DNA of 64,000 nucleotides. It comes from Streptomyces iakyrus (GTDB lineage Bacteria; Actinomycetota; Actinomycetes; Streptomycetales; Streptomycetaceae). The notes under the pieces are model-generated. The model was not told where the DNA came from and searched no databases. It saw only the letters and a program-made list of their open reading frames with translations. The stretch is taken from positions 1 through 64,000 of the forward strand of contig NZ_JNXI01000029.1 in the NCBI RefSeq assembly GCF_000717055.1, given 5' to 3'. The stretch's first letter is position 1. The number at the start of each line of letters is the position of its first letter. Position numbers and translations under genes: made by a program. Shown piece by piece: positions 24,163-31,991 of this stretch.

Positions 24163-25388
24163 GCCTGCGTCCTGGCCGGGTCGTAGAAGAAGTTCTCGAA
24201 GTCGGCCGGGTCGTTGAAGCCGTTGGCGAAGCGGTCGGCGACCGGCTGGAGCTCACCGGCGGCGCCGATGAGGTTCAGGATGTGCTCCGGCGGCGGCGCG
24301 AGCATCGCGTTGGTCCACTTGGTGACGTGCTGGGCGGTGTTCCAGTAGCGGTCGAAGGTGGCCCGCATCCACTCCTCGTCGAACGGCTTGTCGCCGTGCT
24401 CGGTGATCGAGGCGAGGTAGGCGGCGGCGCACTTGGACGCCGAGTTGGAGCCCTGCCCGGTGATCGGGTCGTTGGCCACGACGACGTCCGCCACGCCCAG
24501 CACGAGCCCGCCGCCGGGGAGCCGGCCGATCGGGTTGCGGACGGTGGGGGCGTAGCGCCCGGCCAGCGTGCCGCCGGCGTCGGTCAGTTCGACCTTGGTG
24601 GCCCGCGCGTACTCCCAGGGGACGTACCGCTCCATGAGTTCCAGGGTCAGGGAGAGGTGCTCCGCGGGGTCCTTGACGCCGTTGAAGGCGTCGAGCGGGC
24701 CGCCGGGTATGCCCTCCCAGAACAGGATGTCGGCGCGGCCGGAGGTGGTCAGGGTGGGCATGACGAACAGTTCGCCGACGCCCGGCACGAGGTTGCAGCG
24801 GACCGCTTCGGTGTCCGGGTGCTCGGGGCGCGGGCCGAGGCCGTGGACGTACGCCACGGCCAGCGCGCGCTGCGGCTCGCTGTAGGGGGAGCGCTCGGCG
24901 TCGCGGCCGAACATCTGGACCAGTTCGCCCTTGCCGGCCGCTACGAGCACGAGGTCGTAGGTGCGGGAGAAGTAGTCGAGGTCGCCGACGGCCGCGCCGT
25001 GGATGACGAGCTGGCCGCCGCGCTGGGCGAACGTCTCCATCCAGCCGGCCATCTTCACGCGCTGGTCGACGGACTGGGCATAGCCGTCGAGCCTGCCCAG
25101 CCAGTCGATGGCGCGGGCGGAGGGGCCTTCGGCCCAGGAACCGGGGGCGGCGACCGAGACGCCGAGTCCTTCGATCTTCGGGGCCTGGGACTCCCAGAAG
25201 TTCAGCTGGAGATCGCGCTCGTGCTGCAGGGCCGTGTGGAACATGCACTGCGTCGACATGACCCGGCCGGTGCGGATCTCGTCCGCCGTCCGGTTGGACA
25301 TCAGGGTGACCTCGTACCCCTGTGACTGGAGGCCGAGGGCGATCTGGAGCCCGGACTGACCGGCTCCGACGACGAGTATCTTCCGCAT
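24126..25388 (-). CDS. Styrene-monooxygenase-like FAD-dependent oxidoreductase at the end of the conservon
   Basis: 420 residues. The FAD-binding Rossmann motif is VVGAGQSGLQIALGLQ (about 5-20). GGGLVLGVADVVVANDPITGQGSNSASKCAAAYLAS (about 300-335) is the second FAD motif (GD-type replaced by VADVV). The whole resembles StyA-type epoxidases and related group E flavoprotein monooxygenases, which need reduced FAD from a partner reductase. No reductase gene is adjacent. It lies 12 bases after cvnD on the same strand, so it is probably an extra conservon member, as P450s are in other conservons. The substrate is unknown. Confidence 0.85.
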   Translation of the reverse strand: MRKILVVGAGQSGLQIALGLQSQGYEVTLMSNRTADEIRTGRVMSTQCMFHTALQHERDLQLNFWESQAPKIEGLGVSVAAPGSWAEGPSARAIDWLGRLDGYAQSVDQRVKMAGWMETFAQRGGQLVIHGAAVGDLDYFSRTYDLVLVAAGKGELVQMFGRDAERSPYSEPQRALAVAYVHGLGPRPEHPDTEAVRCNLVPGVGELFVMPTLTTSGRADILFWEGIPGGPLDAFNGVKDPAEHLSLTLELMERYVPWEYARATKVELTDAGGTLAGRYAPTVRNPIGRLPGGGLVLGVADVVVANDPITGQGSNSASKCAAAYLASITEHGDKPFDEEWMRATFDRYWNTAQHVTKWTNAMLAPPPEHILNLIGAAGELQPVADRFANGFNDPADFENFFYDPARTQAYLADVSGAGAA

Positions 25389-25400
25389 GCGGGCTGTCCT

Positions 25401-26048
25401 CTACTCGGGGGTTTCGTCGAGCGCGTGGCCCACGAGGGCCAGGAGGGTCTCGATCACGGAGATCCGGCGACGCGCGTCCATGATCATGACAGGTATGTGT
25501 CGCGGGATGGTCAGGGCCTCCCGCACGTCCTCCGGCTCGAACAGCTCGCTGCCGTCGAAGTGGTTGACCGCGACCACATAGGGCAGCCCGGAGCTCTCGA
25601 AGTAGTCCAGGACCGGGAAGCAGTCCTTCAGGCGGCGGGTGTCGGCCAGGACGACGGCGCCGATCGCGCCGCGCACGATGTCGTCCCACATGAACCAGAA
25701 CCGCTGCTGGCCCGGCGTGCCGAACAGGTAGAGCACCAGGTCGTCGTCGAGCGTGATGCGCCCGAAGTCCATGGCGACGGTGGTGGTGGTCTTGCCCGGG
25801 GTGGCGGTGAGGTCGTCGGTGGCCTCGCTCGCCTCGGTCATCAGCGCCTCGGTCTGCAGGGGCGTGATCTCCGAGACGGCGGTGACCAGCGTGGTCTTGC
25901 CCACGCCGAAGCCGCCCGCCACCACGATCTTCGTGGCTATGGGGGCACGGGTGCGGTCCGTCTCCCAGGCGTGCATGCTGTCGTCCGGCCGGACGAACGG
26001 GGAGGAACCAGCAACGCCGTGAGCGGCGTCAGAGACGACGGAGTCCAC
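25401..26048 (-). CDS. cvnD: Conservon Ras-like GTPase, CvnD type
   Basis: 215 residues. P-loop GFGVGKTT (about 45-52), switch region with TTTTVAMDFGRI, the G3-like FGTPGQQRFWFMWDD, and NHFD as the G4 motif. These GTPases (MglA-like) work with CvnB roadblock and CvnC DUF742 proteins below a membrane kinase CvnA. GTG at 26048 overlaps the cvnC 3' end by 20 bases and has GGAAAGG upstream. A shorter start at an internal Met (MHAWETDRTR) is possible. The conservon number cannot be assigned from sequence alone. Confidence 0.93.
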   Translation of the reverse strand: MDSVVSDAAHGVAGSSPFVRPDDSMHAWETDRTRAPIATKIVVAGGFGVGKTTLVTAVSEITPLQTEALMTEASEATDDLTATPGKTTTTVAMDFGRITLDDDLVLYLFGTPGQQRFWFMWDDIVRGAIGAVVLADTRRLKDCFPVLDYFESSGLPYVVAVNHFDGSELFEPEDVREALTIPRHIPVMIMDARRRISVIETLLALVGHALDETPE

Positions 26049-26451
26049 TCAGCACCCTTTCCAGCAGAGCCCGGTCCGGGCGGCCCGTGCCGTGGCCGGT
26101 GCCCGTTCCGTACACACGGATCTTTCCCTGGTCCGCGAGGTCGCTGAGGAGCACGCGGACCACGCCGAGCGGCATCTTCAGCAGCGCGGCGATCTCGGCC
26201 ACCGTACGCATCCGGCGGCACAGTTCGACGATGGCCCGCAGCTCCGGCATCACGCGGGTGGAGAGGTGGCCGTTCGTCAGTTCCCTGCGCTCCTCGGGGG
26301 CGTCGAGCGCGGCCGTGCTCGCCACGAACGTCTCCACGAGGAGGACGTGGCCGAAGCGGGTGCGGCCGCCGGTGAGCGAGTAGGGGCGGACCCGGGCGGG
26401 TTTGCGGTCGCCGCCGCGGACGGGCAGGTGCTGCTTCGGCTTACTGCTCAT
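26029..26451 (-). CDS. cvnC: Conservon protein CvnC (DUF742)
   Basis: 140 residues. DUF742 signature: RVRPYSLTGGRTRFGHVLLVETFV, then LSTRVMPELRAIVELCRRMRTVAEIAALLKMPLGVVRVLLSDLADQGKI, a winged-helix-like segment. It is a soluble partner of the roadblock protein and GTPase. ATG at 26451 overlaps the cvnB stop by 4 bases (ATGA). The tail (TGTGHGTGRPDRALLERVLSGLRRL) is usual. Confidence 0.95.
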   Translation of the reverse strand: MSSKPKQHLPVRGGDRKPARVRPYSLTGGRTRFGHVLLVETFVASTAALDAPEERRELTNGHLSTRVMPELRAIVELCRRMRTVAEIAALLKMPLGVVRVLLSDLADQGKIRVYGTGTGHGTGRPDRALLERVLSGLRRL

Positions 26452-26972
26452 CGGGCACTCCCCGCCGTCTGGGAATCCTCCAGGGATTTACGGAGCTCGC
26501 TGCGCAGTTCCGGCGTCAGCACGTGGCCGGCACGGCCGACGAACAGGGCCATGTGGTACGCCACGACGCTCATGTCGCACTCGGCGGAGCCGTGGACGCC
26601 GAGCAGCGAGCCGTCGCTGATCGACATCACGAACAGGCTGCCCTCGTCCATCGCGACCATCGTGTGCCGGACCCCGCCGAAGTCCATCAGCCGGGCGGCG
26701 CCGACGGTGAGGCTGCCGATGCCGGAGACGATGGTGGCCAGGTCGGCGGCGGAGCCGCGCGGACCGGTCCGCTTGGTCCCGCGGGCCTGCAGGGCCTCCC
26801 TGGCCTCCTTGTTGCGGTGGTCGTCGGAGGAGAGCAGGAGCAGCCCGTCGGAGGAGACGACCGCGACGGACTGGATGCCGGGTACCTCCTCGACGAGGTT
26901 GGTCAGCAGCCAGTGCAGGTTGCGGGCCTCACTGCTCAGTCCGATCAGTCCGAAGGTACTGGGCGCGGTCAA
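26448..26972 (-). CDS. cvnB: Conservon roadblock/LC7 protein CvnB
   Basis: 174 residues. The roadblock/LC7 domain begins at LSSEARNLHWLLTNLVEEVPGIQSVAVVSSDGLLLLSS and continues with ADLATIVSGIGSLTVGAARLM. Partners are the CvnD GTPase and the CvnA kinase. A C-terminal extension of about 35 residues (HVLTPELRSELRKSLEDS) is longer than in the shortest relatives. The start TTG at 26972 overlaps the cvnA stop (TTGA), so the operon is translationally coupled throughout. Confidence 0.94.
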   Translation of the reverse strand: MTAPSTFGLIGLSSEARNLHWLLTNLVEEVPGIQSVAVVSSDGLLLLSSDDHRNKEAREALQARGTKRTGPRGSAADLATIVSGIGSLTVGAARLMDFGGVRHTMVAMDEGSLFVMSISDGSLLGVHGSAECDMSVVAYHMALFVGRAGHVLTPELRSELRKSLEDSQTAGSAR

Positions 26973-29900
26973 CTGCTTGCCTCCTCGACTGTGCCCCCCG
27001 TGGATTCTCCGGATCCAGCTGGTCGTGCAGTGCCGGTGGCCGGCCGCTGGTGCGAGGCCGTCCTCTCGGCGATCTCCGCCTCCACGTCGCGGTAGCCGGC
27101 CTGGGCGCCCTGGCGGAACCCGCCGAGTCGGCGGCGCAGGGCGTCGGCGTCGACGGAGCCGCTGCGCTGGCGCGGGGCGGTGGTCTGTGCGGTGATCTTC
27201 GGGGTGCGCTTGGGGAGGCCCTTGTCGGTGACGCGGTCCTCCTCCTCGTCGGGCGCGCGTTCGTGCTCCGGGCTGCCGTCCTCGTCCCCGACGCTCCCCG
27301 CGTCGGGCGCGGACGGGCCGTGCGATATGTCCTCGCCGTCACCGGCCACGGCTTCGTGCCCGACCGGGTCCGGCGCCCCCGGCTGCACGGGAATGAGCAG
27401 TTCCATCGTGGTCTCCGCGGGGGATTCCACGGGTGCCGCGGCGTCGTCCGGCTCGGCGGGTACCGGCGGGTCGGCGGGGGTGGCGGGGGCGCTGGGCGCG
27501 GCGGGCGGCGCCGGATCGGCGTGTGCGGCCGGATCGGCAGGCGTCGCCGAGTCGGCGTGTACGTCCGATGCGGCGGGCGTCGCCGGGTCGGCGTGTGCCG
27601 CCGGATCTGCAGATGCGACCAGGTCGGTCGGTGCCGCCGGCCCGGTGGGCGCCGCAGGGTCGATGTGGACGGGCTGCTCGGCGGACGCCGGCCGTTCCAC
27701 TGACGTCGACGGTTCGGCGGGCGCGACCAGCCCGTCGTGCGCGGACTGTTCGACGGGCGCACCCGGCTCGGCAGGCGCTGCCGGGCCCGCGGGCGCGGAC
27801 AAGTCGTCGTGCGTCGAGGGTCCGGCGGGCGTCGTGGAAGCCGTCGCCCCGGCCGGTTCCGCCTCGGGCGCCGCGGTGGCTCCCCCGGCCTCGTCCTGGC
27901 GTACCGCCTTCTCCGCCAGGGCCACCAACGGGTCGTCGCCGGCCGTGCGGCCGGGCAGGACGTTGGAGTTGGCCTCGGCGTCGGCGCCCGGGAAGGAGAC
28001 GGAGTGCGTCGCGCCGGCGAGCGGGCCGGAGGCCGGGACGGCCACGGCCGGGGCGGCGGCGAGGAGCGTGCGGGGCAGGACGACGACGGCCGCGACACCG
28101 CCCTGCTTCTGCTCGCGCAACTGCACGCGCACGCCGTGGCGGTGGGCGAGCCGGGCCACGACGTACAGGCCGAGGCCGAGGCCGTCCTCGCCCTCCTGGT
28201 CGTAGGGCGCCTCGGGATCGAAGTCGGCCAGGCGGGAGTTGAGGCGCTCCAGCCGGTCCTCGGCCATGCCGATGCCCTCGTCCTGGACGGAGAGCATGAC
28301 CTCGCCGTTCTCCAGCAGCCAGCCGGAGATCTCGACGGGCAGGTCGGGCGGGGAGAACGAGGTGGCGTTCTCCATGAGTTCGGCCAGCAGGTGGGAGAGG
28401 TCGTCCGCGGCGAACCCGGCGATGTGCGCGTGCGGCGGCAGCGCGGCGATCCGGACCCGCTCGTACCGCTCGATCTCGCTCACCGCGGCGCGCACGACGT
28501 CCACCAGCGGCACGGGCCCGGCGGCGTGCTGGACGTGCTCGGTACCGGCGAGGACCAGCAGGTTCTCGCTGTGCCGGCGCATGACCGTGGCGAAGTGGTC
28601 GAGCTTGAACAGGGTGGCGAGCCGGTCCGGGTCCTGCTCGCGCTCCTCCAGGTTCTCGATGACGGCCAGTTGCCGTTCGACGAGACCGAGGGTGCGCAGG
28701 GCGAGGTTGACGAACGTCCCGCCGATGGCGGTGCGCAGCCGTTCCAGCTGGGCGGCGGACTCGGCGAGTTCGCCGCGCAGTTCCTCGCGCGCGTCGGCCA
28801 TCTTCTGGCGCTGGCCGACCAGGTGCTTGCGGTCGGACTCCAGCGTGGTGATCCGCTCGGTGAGGGCGGCCGCGTGCGCGTGCAGGGCGTTGACGGAGCG
28901 GACGGCCTGGGCGAACTCGTCGTTGCGGCCGGTGAACTTCACCGGCTCCTCGGCCGCCGGGTCCTCGGCCTCGGCGAGGCGCTTCGAGCCCAGGCGCAGG
29001 ACCGCGAGCGGCCGGGTGAGGCTGCGGGCCATGCCCGTGGCGACGCCGACGGCCAGCAGCATGAGGGCGCCGAGGACGGCGACGCGGATCTCCAGCGCGG
29101 TGACGTCGTCGTCGCGCAGCGCCTCCAGCTCCTTGGTGCGCCGGTCGTACAGGGCCGACTCCACGCCGCGCATCAGGTCGACGCGGGCGGACAGGGCCGC
29201 GTCCAGCCTCTTGGTGCTGGTGGCGAGGTCGGTGCGGGAGAGCGTCGGCTGGTCGGTCAGGGTGGCGAGGTACTTGTCGGCGGAGTTGACCTCGGTGCCG
29301 GTGACCGTGGAGTCGAAGGAGGCGCGGGCCGGCTTGGGCGCGGAGCCGCGGAAGTCGGCCAGGGCCGCGTCGGAACGCAGCCGGGCCTGCTGGGCGGCGG
29401 CGCTCAGGGCGTCGCGCTGCCGGGTGTCGGTGTCCGAGGAGGTGGAGGTCTCGGTCGGCAGGCCGGTGACGGGGTCGATGACCGTCTCCGTGCTGCGCGG
29501 CACGCTGAGGGCGGCGAGCAGCAGCCCGCGGGCCGAGGCGGCCTGCTGGACGGCGGAGTCCAGCTCGGCCAGCGCGTACGAGCCGGAGCCGGCGCGCGGC
29601 GGCGTCTGCTGCGCCAGCTGCTCGGCGAGTCGGTGCAGTTCGGTGATGGCGGCGGAGTACGCCTGGTGCGCTTCGAGGGCGCTGCTCTTGCCGGTGAGCG
29701 CCGCCCTGCGCACGGACGCTATGCCGTCGAGGTCGGAGCGCAGCGAGGCGGGCGTGTCGGTGTCGGAGCGCAGCTCCTCGACCTGCCGGTCCACCCGGGC
29801 GCTGTGCTGCTCGGAGGGCGCCTTGGACTTGGGGCGCCCGGCGGCGATGTAGGAGGTGACGTCGTCCCGCTCGTCGGCGAGGGAGTGCGCGAGGGCGAGG

Positions 29901-30148
29901 GCGTCCTGCGTCTGCTCCGCGAGCGTCACCAGCTCCTGGGTGTCGTGGAGTTGCCCGGAGGCGGCGGTGACGGAGGGGGCGCCGGCGCCGGCGATGGCCG
30001 CGGCCACCACGGCCACGGCGACGATCAGCCGGTTGCGTACGTGGGTGGGGCGTCCCTTGCCGGTGGGGGGCGTCGGCTCAGCACCCTGAACGGGGGCCGT
30101 CTGCTTGCCTGTGCGACGAGGCCGCGTCTTCTGCACCGGTGCTCGCAT
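26969..30148 (-). CDS. cvnA: Conservon sensor histidine kinase CvnA with nitrate-sensing-like domain and long disordered tail
   Basis: 1059 residues from ATG at 30148 (an upstream in-frame start at 30304 would add a low-complexity 52 residues). TM1 at about 37-60, an extracellular helical NIT-like sensor domain to about 360, then TM2 (VAVLGALMLLAVGVATGMA), HAMP, and an ATPase domain with N-box ELMENATSFSPP (about 591) and GLGLGLYVVARLAHRHG (about 659). The canonical HELRTP His box is absent, as in other CvnA proteins. After about 690 comes a 370-residue tail of Ala/Pro/Asp/Glu with degenerate AHADPA units, ending in a basic QRSGSVDADALRRRLGGF segment. It heads the operon cvnABCD plus the flavoprotein. 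Confidence 0.92.
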   Translation of the reverse strand: MRAPVQKTRPRRTGKQTAPVQGAEPTPPTGKGRPTHVRNRLIVAVAVVAAAIAGAGAPSVTAASGQLHDTQELVTLAEQTQDALALAHSLADERDDVTSYIAAGRPKSKAPSEQHSARVDRQVEELRSDTDTPASLRSDLDGIASVRRAALTGKSSALEAHQAYSAAITELHRLAEQLAQQTPPRAGSGSYALAELDSAVQQAASARGLLLAALSVPRSTETVIDPVTGLPTETSTSSDTDTRQRDALSAAAQQARLRSDAALADFRGSAPKPARASFDSTVTGTEVNSADKYLATLTDQPTLSRTDLATSTKRLDAALSARVDLMRGVESALYDRRTKELEALRDDDVTALEIRVAVLGALMLLAVGVATGMARSLTRPLAVLRLGSKRLAEAEDPAAEEPVKFTGRNDEFAQAVRSVNALHAHAAALTERITTLESDRKHLVGQRQKMADAREELRGELAESAAQLERLRTAIGGTFVNLALRTLGLVERQLAVIENLEEREQDPDRLATLFKLDHFATVMRRHSENLLVLAGTEHVQHAAGPVPLVDVVRAAVSEIERYERVRIAALPPHAHIAGFAADDLSHLLAELMENATSFSPPDLPVEISGWLLENGEVMLSVQDEGIGMAEDRLERLNSRLADFDPEAPYDQEGEDGLGLGLYVVARLAHRHGVRVQLREQKQGGVAAVVVLPRTLLAAAPAVAVPASGPLAGATHSVSFPGADAEANSNVLPGRTAGDDPLVALAEKAVRQDEAGGATAAPEAEPAGATASTTPAGPSTHDDLSAPAGPAAPAEPGAPVEQSAHDGLVAPAEPSTSVERPASAEQPVHIDPAAPTGPAAPTDLVASADPAAHADPATPAASDVHADSATPADPAAHADPAPPAAPSAPATPADPPVPAEPDDAAAPVESPAETTMELLIPVQPGAPDPVGHEAVAGDGEDISHGPSAPDAGSVGDEDGSPEHERAPDEEEDRVTDKGLPKRTPKITAQTTAPRQRSGSVDADALRRRLGGFRQGAQAGYRDVEAEIAERTASHQRPATGTARPAGSGESTGGTVEEASS

Positions 30149-30504
30149 TCCTGACTCGTGAACCCTTGGGCCCGGATGACGCTCCGTCAACTGGTGCGTA
30201 CTCCCGGTACACTTCCCGACCCTCCCAGCGCCGGTGGGCAGCGCACGCGCATCACCTGACCCGCCACCCGAAGGAGTGAACCCCGGACCGGAGTTGAGGG
30301 GCAAGTTCCGCAGGTCCGTACAGCGACCTGGCGCGGCACGCCGGTTGGACGACAGGGACGGCCGGTGGCAGTATTCGCCACCACGCCTTCCCGGAACAAA
30401 TCATTCCAGCCCAAACCCGGCGTCTGACCTGCGTGGCTGCGCCGGTACGGCAACCATTGGCAGCCTTTTGCGGACCTTGTGAAGGGCTCGTGCAGACTGG
30501 CTGG

Positions 30505-31290
30505 ATGCGTACTGAACTCGCCTCGGAGCCGGGAGACGCCGACCGCCCCAACGAGGACTTCGCCAGTGTCGGGCTACCGGCCTCGGGGCAGGGCGGTTCG
30601 GTGGTCGTCCTGGACGGGGTCACGCCACCGAGGACCGGGACCGGCTGTCTGCATTCCGTCCCCTGGTTCACGGCGCGCCTCGGCGGCGCACTGACCGAAC
30701 TGACCGTTTCACTCCCGGATGTTCCCCTCGTCGACGCCCTGTCCCGCGCCATCGCGCGTACCTCCGAGGCGCACGCCGCAACCTGTGACCTTTCTCACCC
30801 TCGAACCCCTCAGGCCACGGTGGTCGTGACCCGCTGGAATCCGGCCACCGTGGAGTATCTGGTCCTGTCCGACTCCGCCCTCCTCCTGGAGTCCCCGCAG
30901 GGCGAGGTGACACCCGTCCTCGACGACCGGCTGGCCCTGCTCCCCCGCTCGGCGCTGGCGACGGACGCGCTGGTGGACTCCACGCTCCGCAACAGGGAGG
31001 GCGGCTTCTTCACGGCGGCGGCCGACCCCTCGGTGGCGGCCCGGGCGGTGACCGGAACGGTGCCCCGCGACCGGGTCCGTGCCCTGGCCGCACTGACGGA
31101 CGGCGCCTCCCGCTGGGTGGAACGGTTCGAGGAGGGCGACTGGACGGACTGCTTCCGCCTGGTCCGCAAGGAGGGTCCGCAGGCCCTGGTGGACCGCGTC
31201 CGGAGCCTGGAGCGGTCGGACACCGCCGCGACGTTCCCGGGCCGGGGCAAGCGGCACGACGACGCGACGGTCGTGTACGTCGAGTTCTAG
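30505..31290 (+). CDS. PP2C-like serine/threonine phosphatase family protein
   Basis: 261 residues. Metal-binding positions of PP2C are recognisable: RPNEDFASV (about 14-22), VVVLDGVTPP, LTDGASRWVE (about 200-209) and HDDATVVYVEF at the very end. The phosphatase fold is therefore likely, though the domain is compact and the first motif is shortened. No TM or regulatory domain is attached. ATG at 30505. It is divergent from cvnA, with about 356 bases between the two starts that hold both promoters and no other gene I can support. Confidence 0.8.
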   Translation: MRTELASEPGDADRPNEDFASVGLPASGQGGSVVVLDGVTPPRTGTGCLHSVPWFTARLGGALTELTVSLPDVPLVDALSRAIARTSEAHAATCDLSHPRTPQATVVVTRWNPATVEYLVLSDSALLLESPQGEVTPVLDDRLALLPRSALATDALVDSTLRNREGGFFTAAADPSVAARAVTGTVPRDRVRALAALTDGASRWVERFEEGDWTDCFRLVRKEGPQALVDRVRSLERSDTAATFPGRGKRHDDATVVYVEF

Positions 31291-31311
31291 GGTCCGGGGC
31301 TCTCCCCCGGC

Positions 31312-31800
31312 TTACTTCTCCATGCCCCGGTTGAGCTGGTTCAGCAGCCGGGCCAGTTCCGTGACCTCGCGCGGGTCCCAGTCGGCCAGGCGGCCGGCGT
31401 ACCGGGCGCGGCGGGCTTCCCGGACCCGGCGGACGCGGTCGTGGCCCTCCTGGGTGAGGGCGACGAGCCAGGCGCGTCCGTCGGCGGGGTCGGGCTCGCG
31501 CGCGACCAGCCCGAGCTCCTCCAGGGCGCGCAGCTGGCGGGACATCGTCGCCTTGCCGACCCCGATGTAGGCGGCGAGTTCGGTGGCCCGCTGCTTTCCG
31601 CACTCGTCCAGCCGGACCAGCAGGCCGTACGCGGACGACTCCAGGTCGGGGTGGACCTCGCGGGCCATCTCGCCCTGGCTGGCCCGGGCGCGCCGCAGCA
31701 ACACGGTCAGCTCGCGCTCCAGTGCCAGGAAGGCGGGCTGGTCCACACCGCTCGCGGCCACACCGGCGTCGCGGTGTCCGTCGTTGCCTTCCTCGTGCAC
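31312..31800 (-). CDS. MarR family transcriptional regulator
   Basis: 162 residues. The winged helix is visible: SSAYGLLVRLDECGKQRATELAAYIGVGKATMSRQLRALEELGLVARE, then the wing DPADGRAWLVALTQEGHDRVRRV. GTG at 31800 is preferred (AGGGG 6 bases upstream) over longer in-frame starts that would run into the region before lon. It converges on the PP2C-like gene with 21 bases between stops. Its ligand and targets are unknown. Confidence 0.9.
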   Translation of the reverse strand: MHEEGNDGHRDAGVAASGVDQPAFLALERELTVLLRRARASQGEMAREVHPDLESSAYGLLVRLDECGKQRATELAAYIGVGKATMSRQLRALEELGLVAREPDPADGRAWLVALTQEGHDRVRRVREARRARYAGRLADWDPREVTELARLLNQLNRGMEK

Positions 31801-31935
31801 GTCAGCCCCTGCCTCGGTCGTCGCCCGGCCCTGGGAGTCCGGTACTGGAATTTTCCGCCACCTGCCGCCCTCGCCGCAGTCCGGCAAGTATTCCGCAGGT
31901 CACGGGCGTACGCGTACACAGGGTCACCACACGGT

Positions 31936-31972
31936 GAAGGCCCGGGCCTCCCTCACAGGGACCCGGGCCTTC
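31936..31972 (-). terminator. lon terminator hairpin
   Basis: GAAGGCCCGGG (31936-31946) and CCCGGGCCTTC (31962-31972) form a perfect 11-bp stem about 20 bases downstream of the lon stop. It separates lon from the MarR gene. Confidence 0.75.
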
Positions 31973-31991
31973 TCTCATCCGATGACCTCCG

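Noticed and set aside
23754..25325. 523-codon plus-strand open frame
   Set aside because: It is an overlap shadow of the NlpC/P60 and flavoprotein genes, which carry clear motifs in their own frames.
27737..30154. 805-codon plus-strand open frame
   Set aside because: It runs opposite cvnA, has no recognisable domain and reflects codon bias of the kinase gene.
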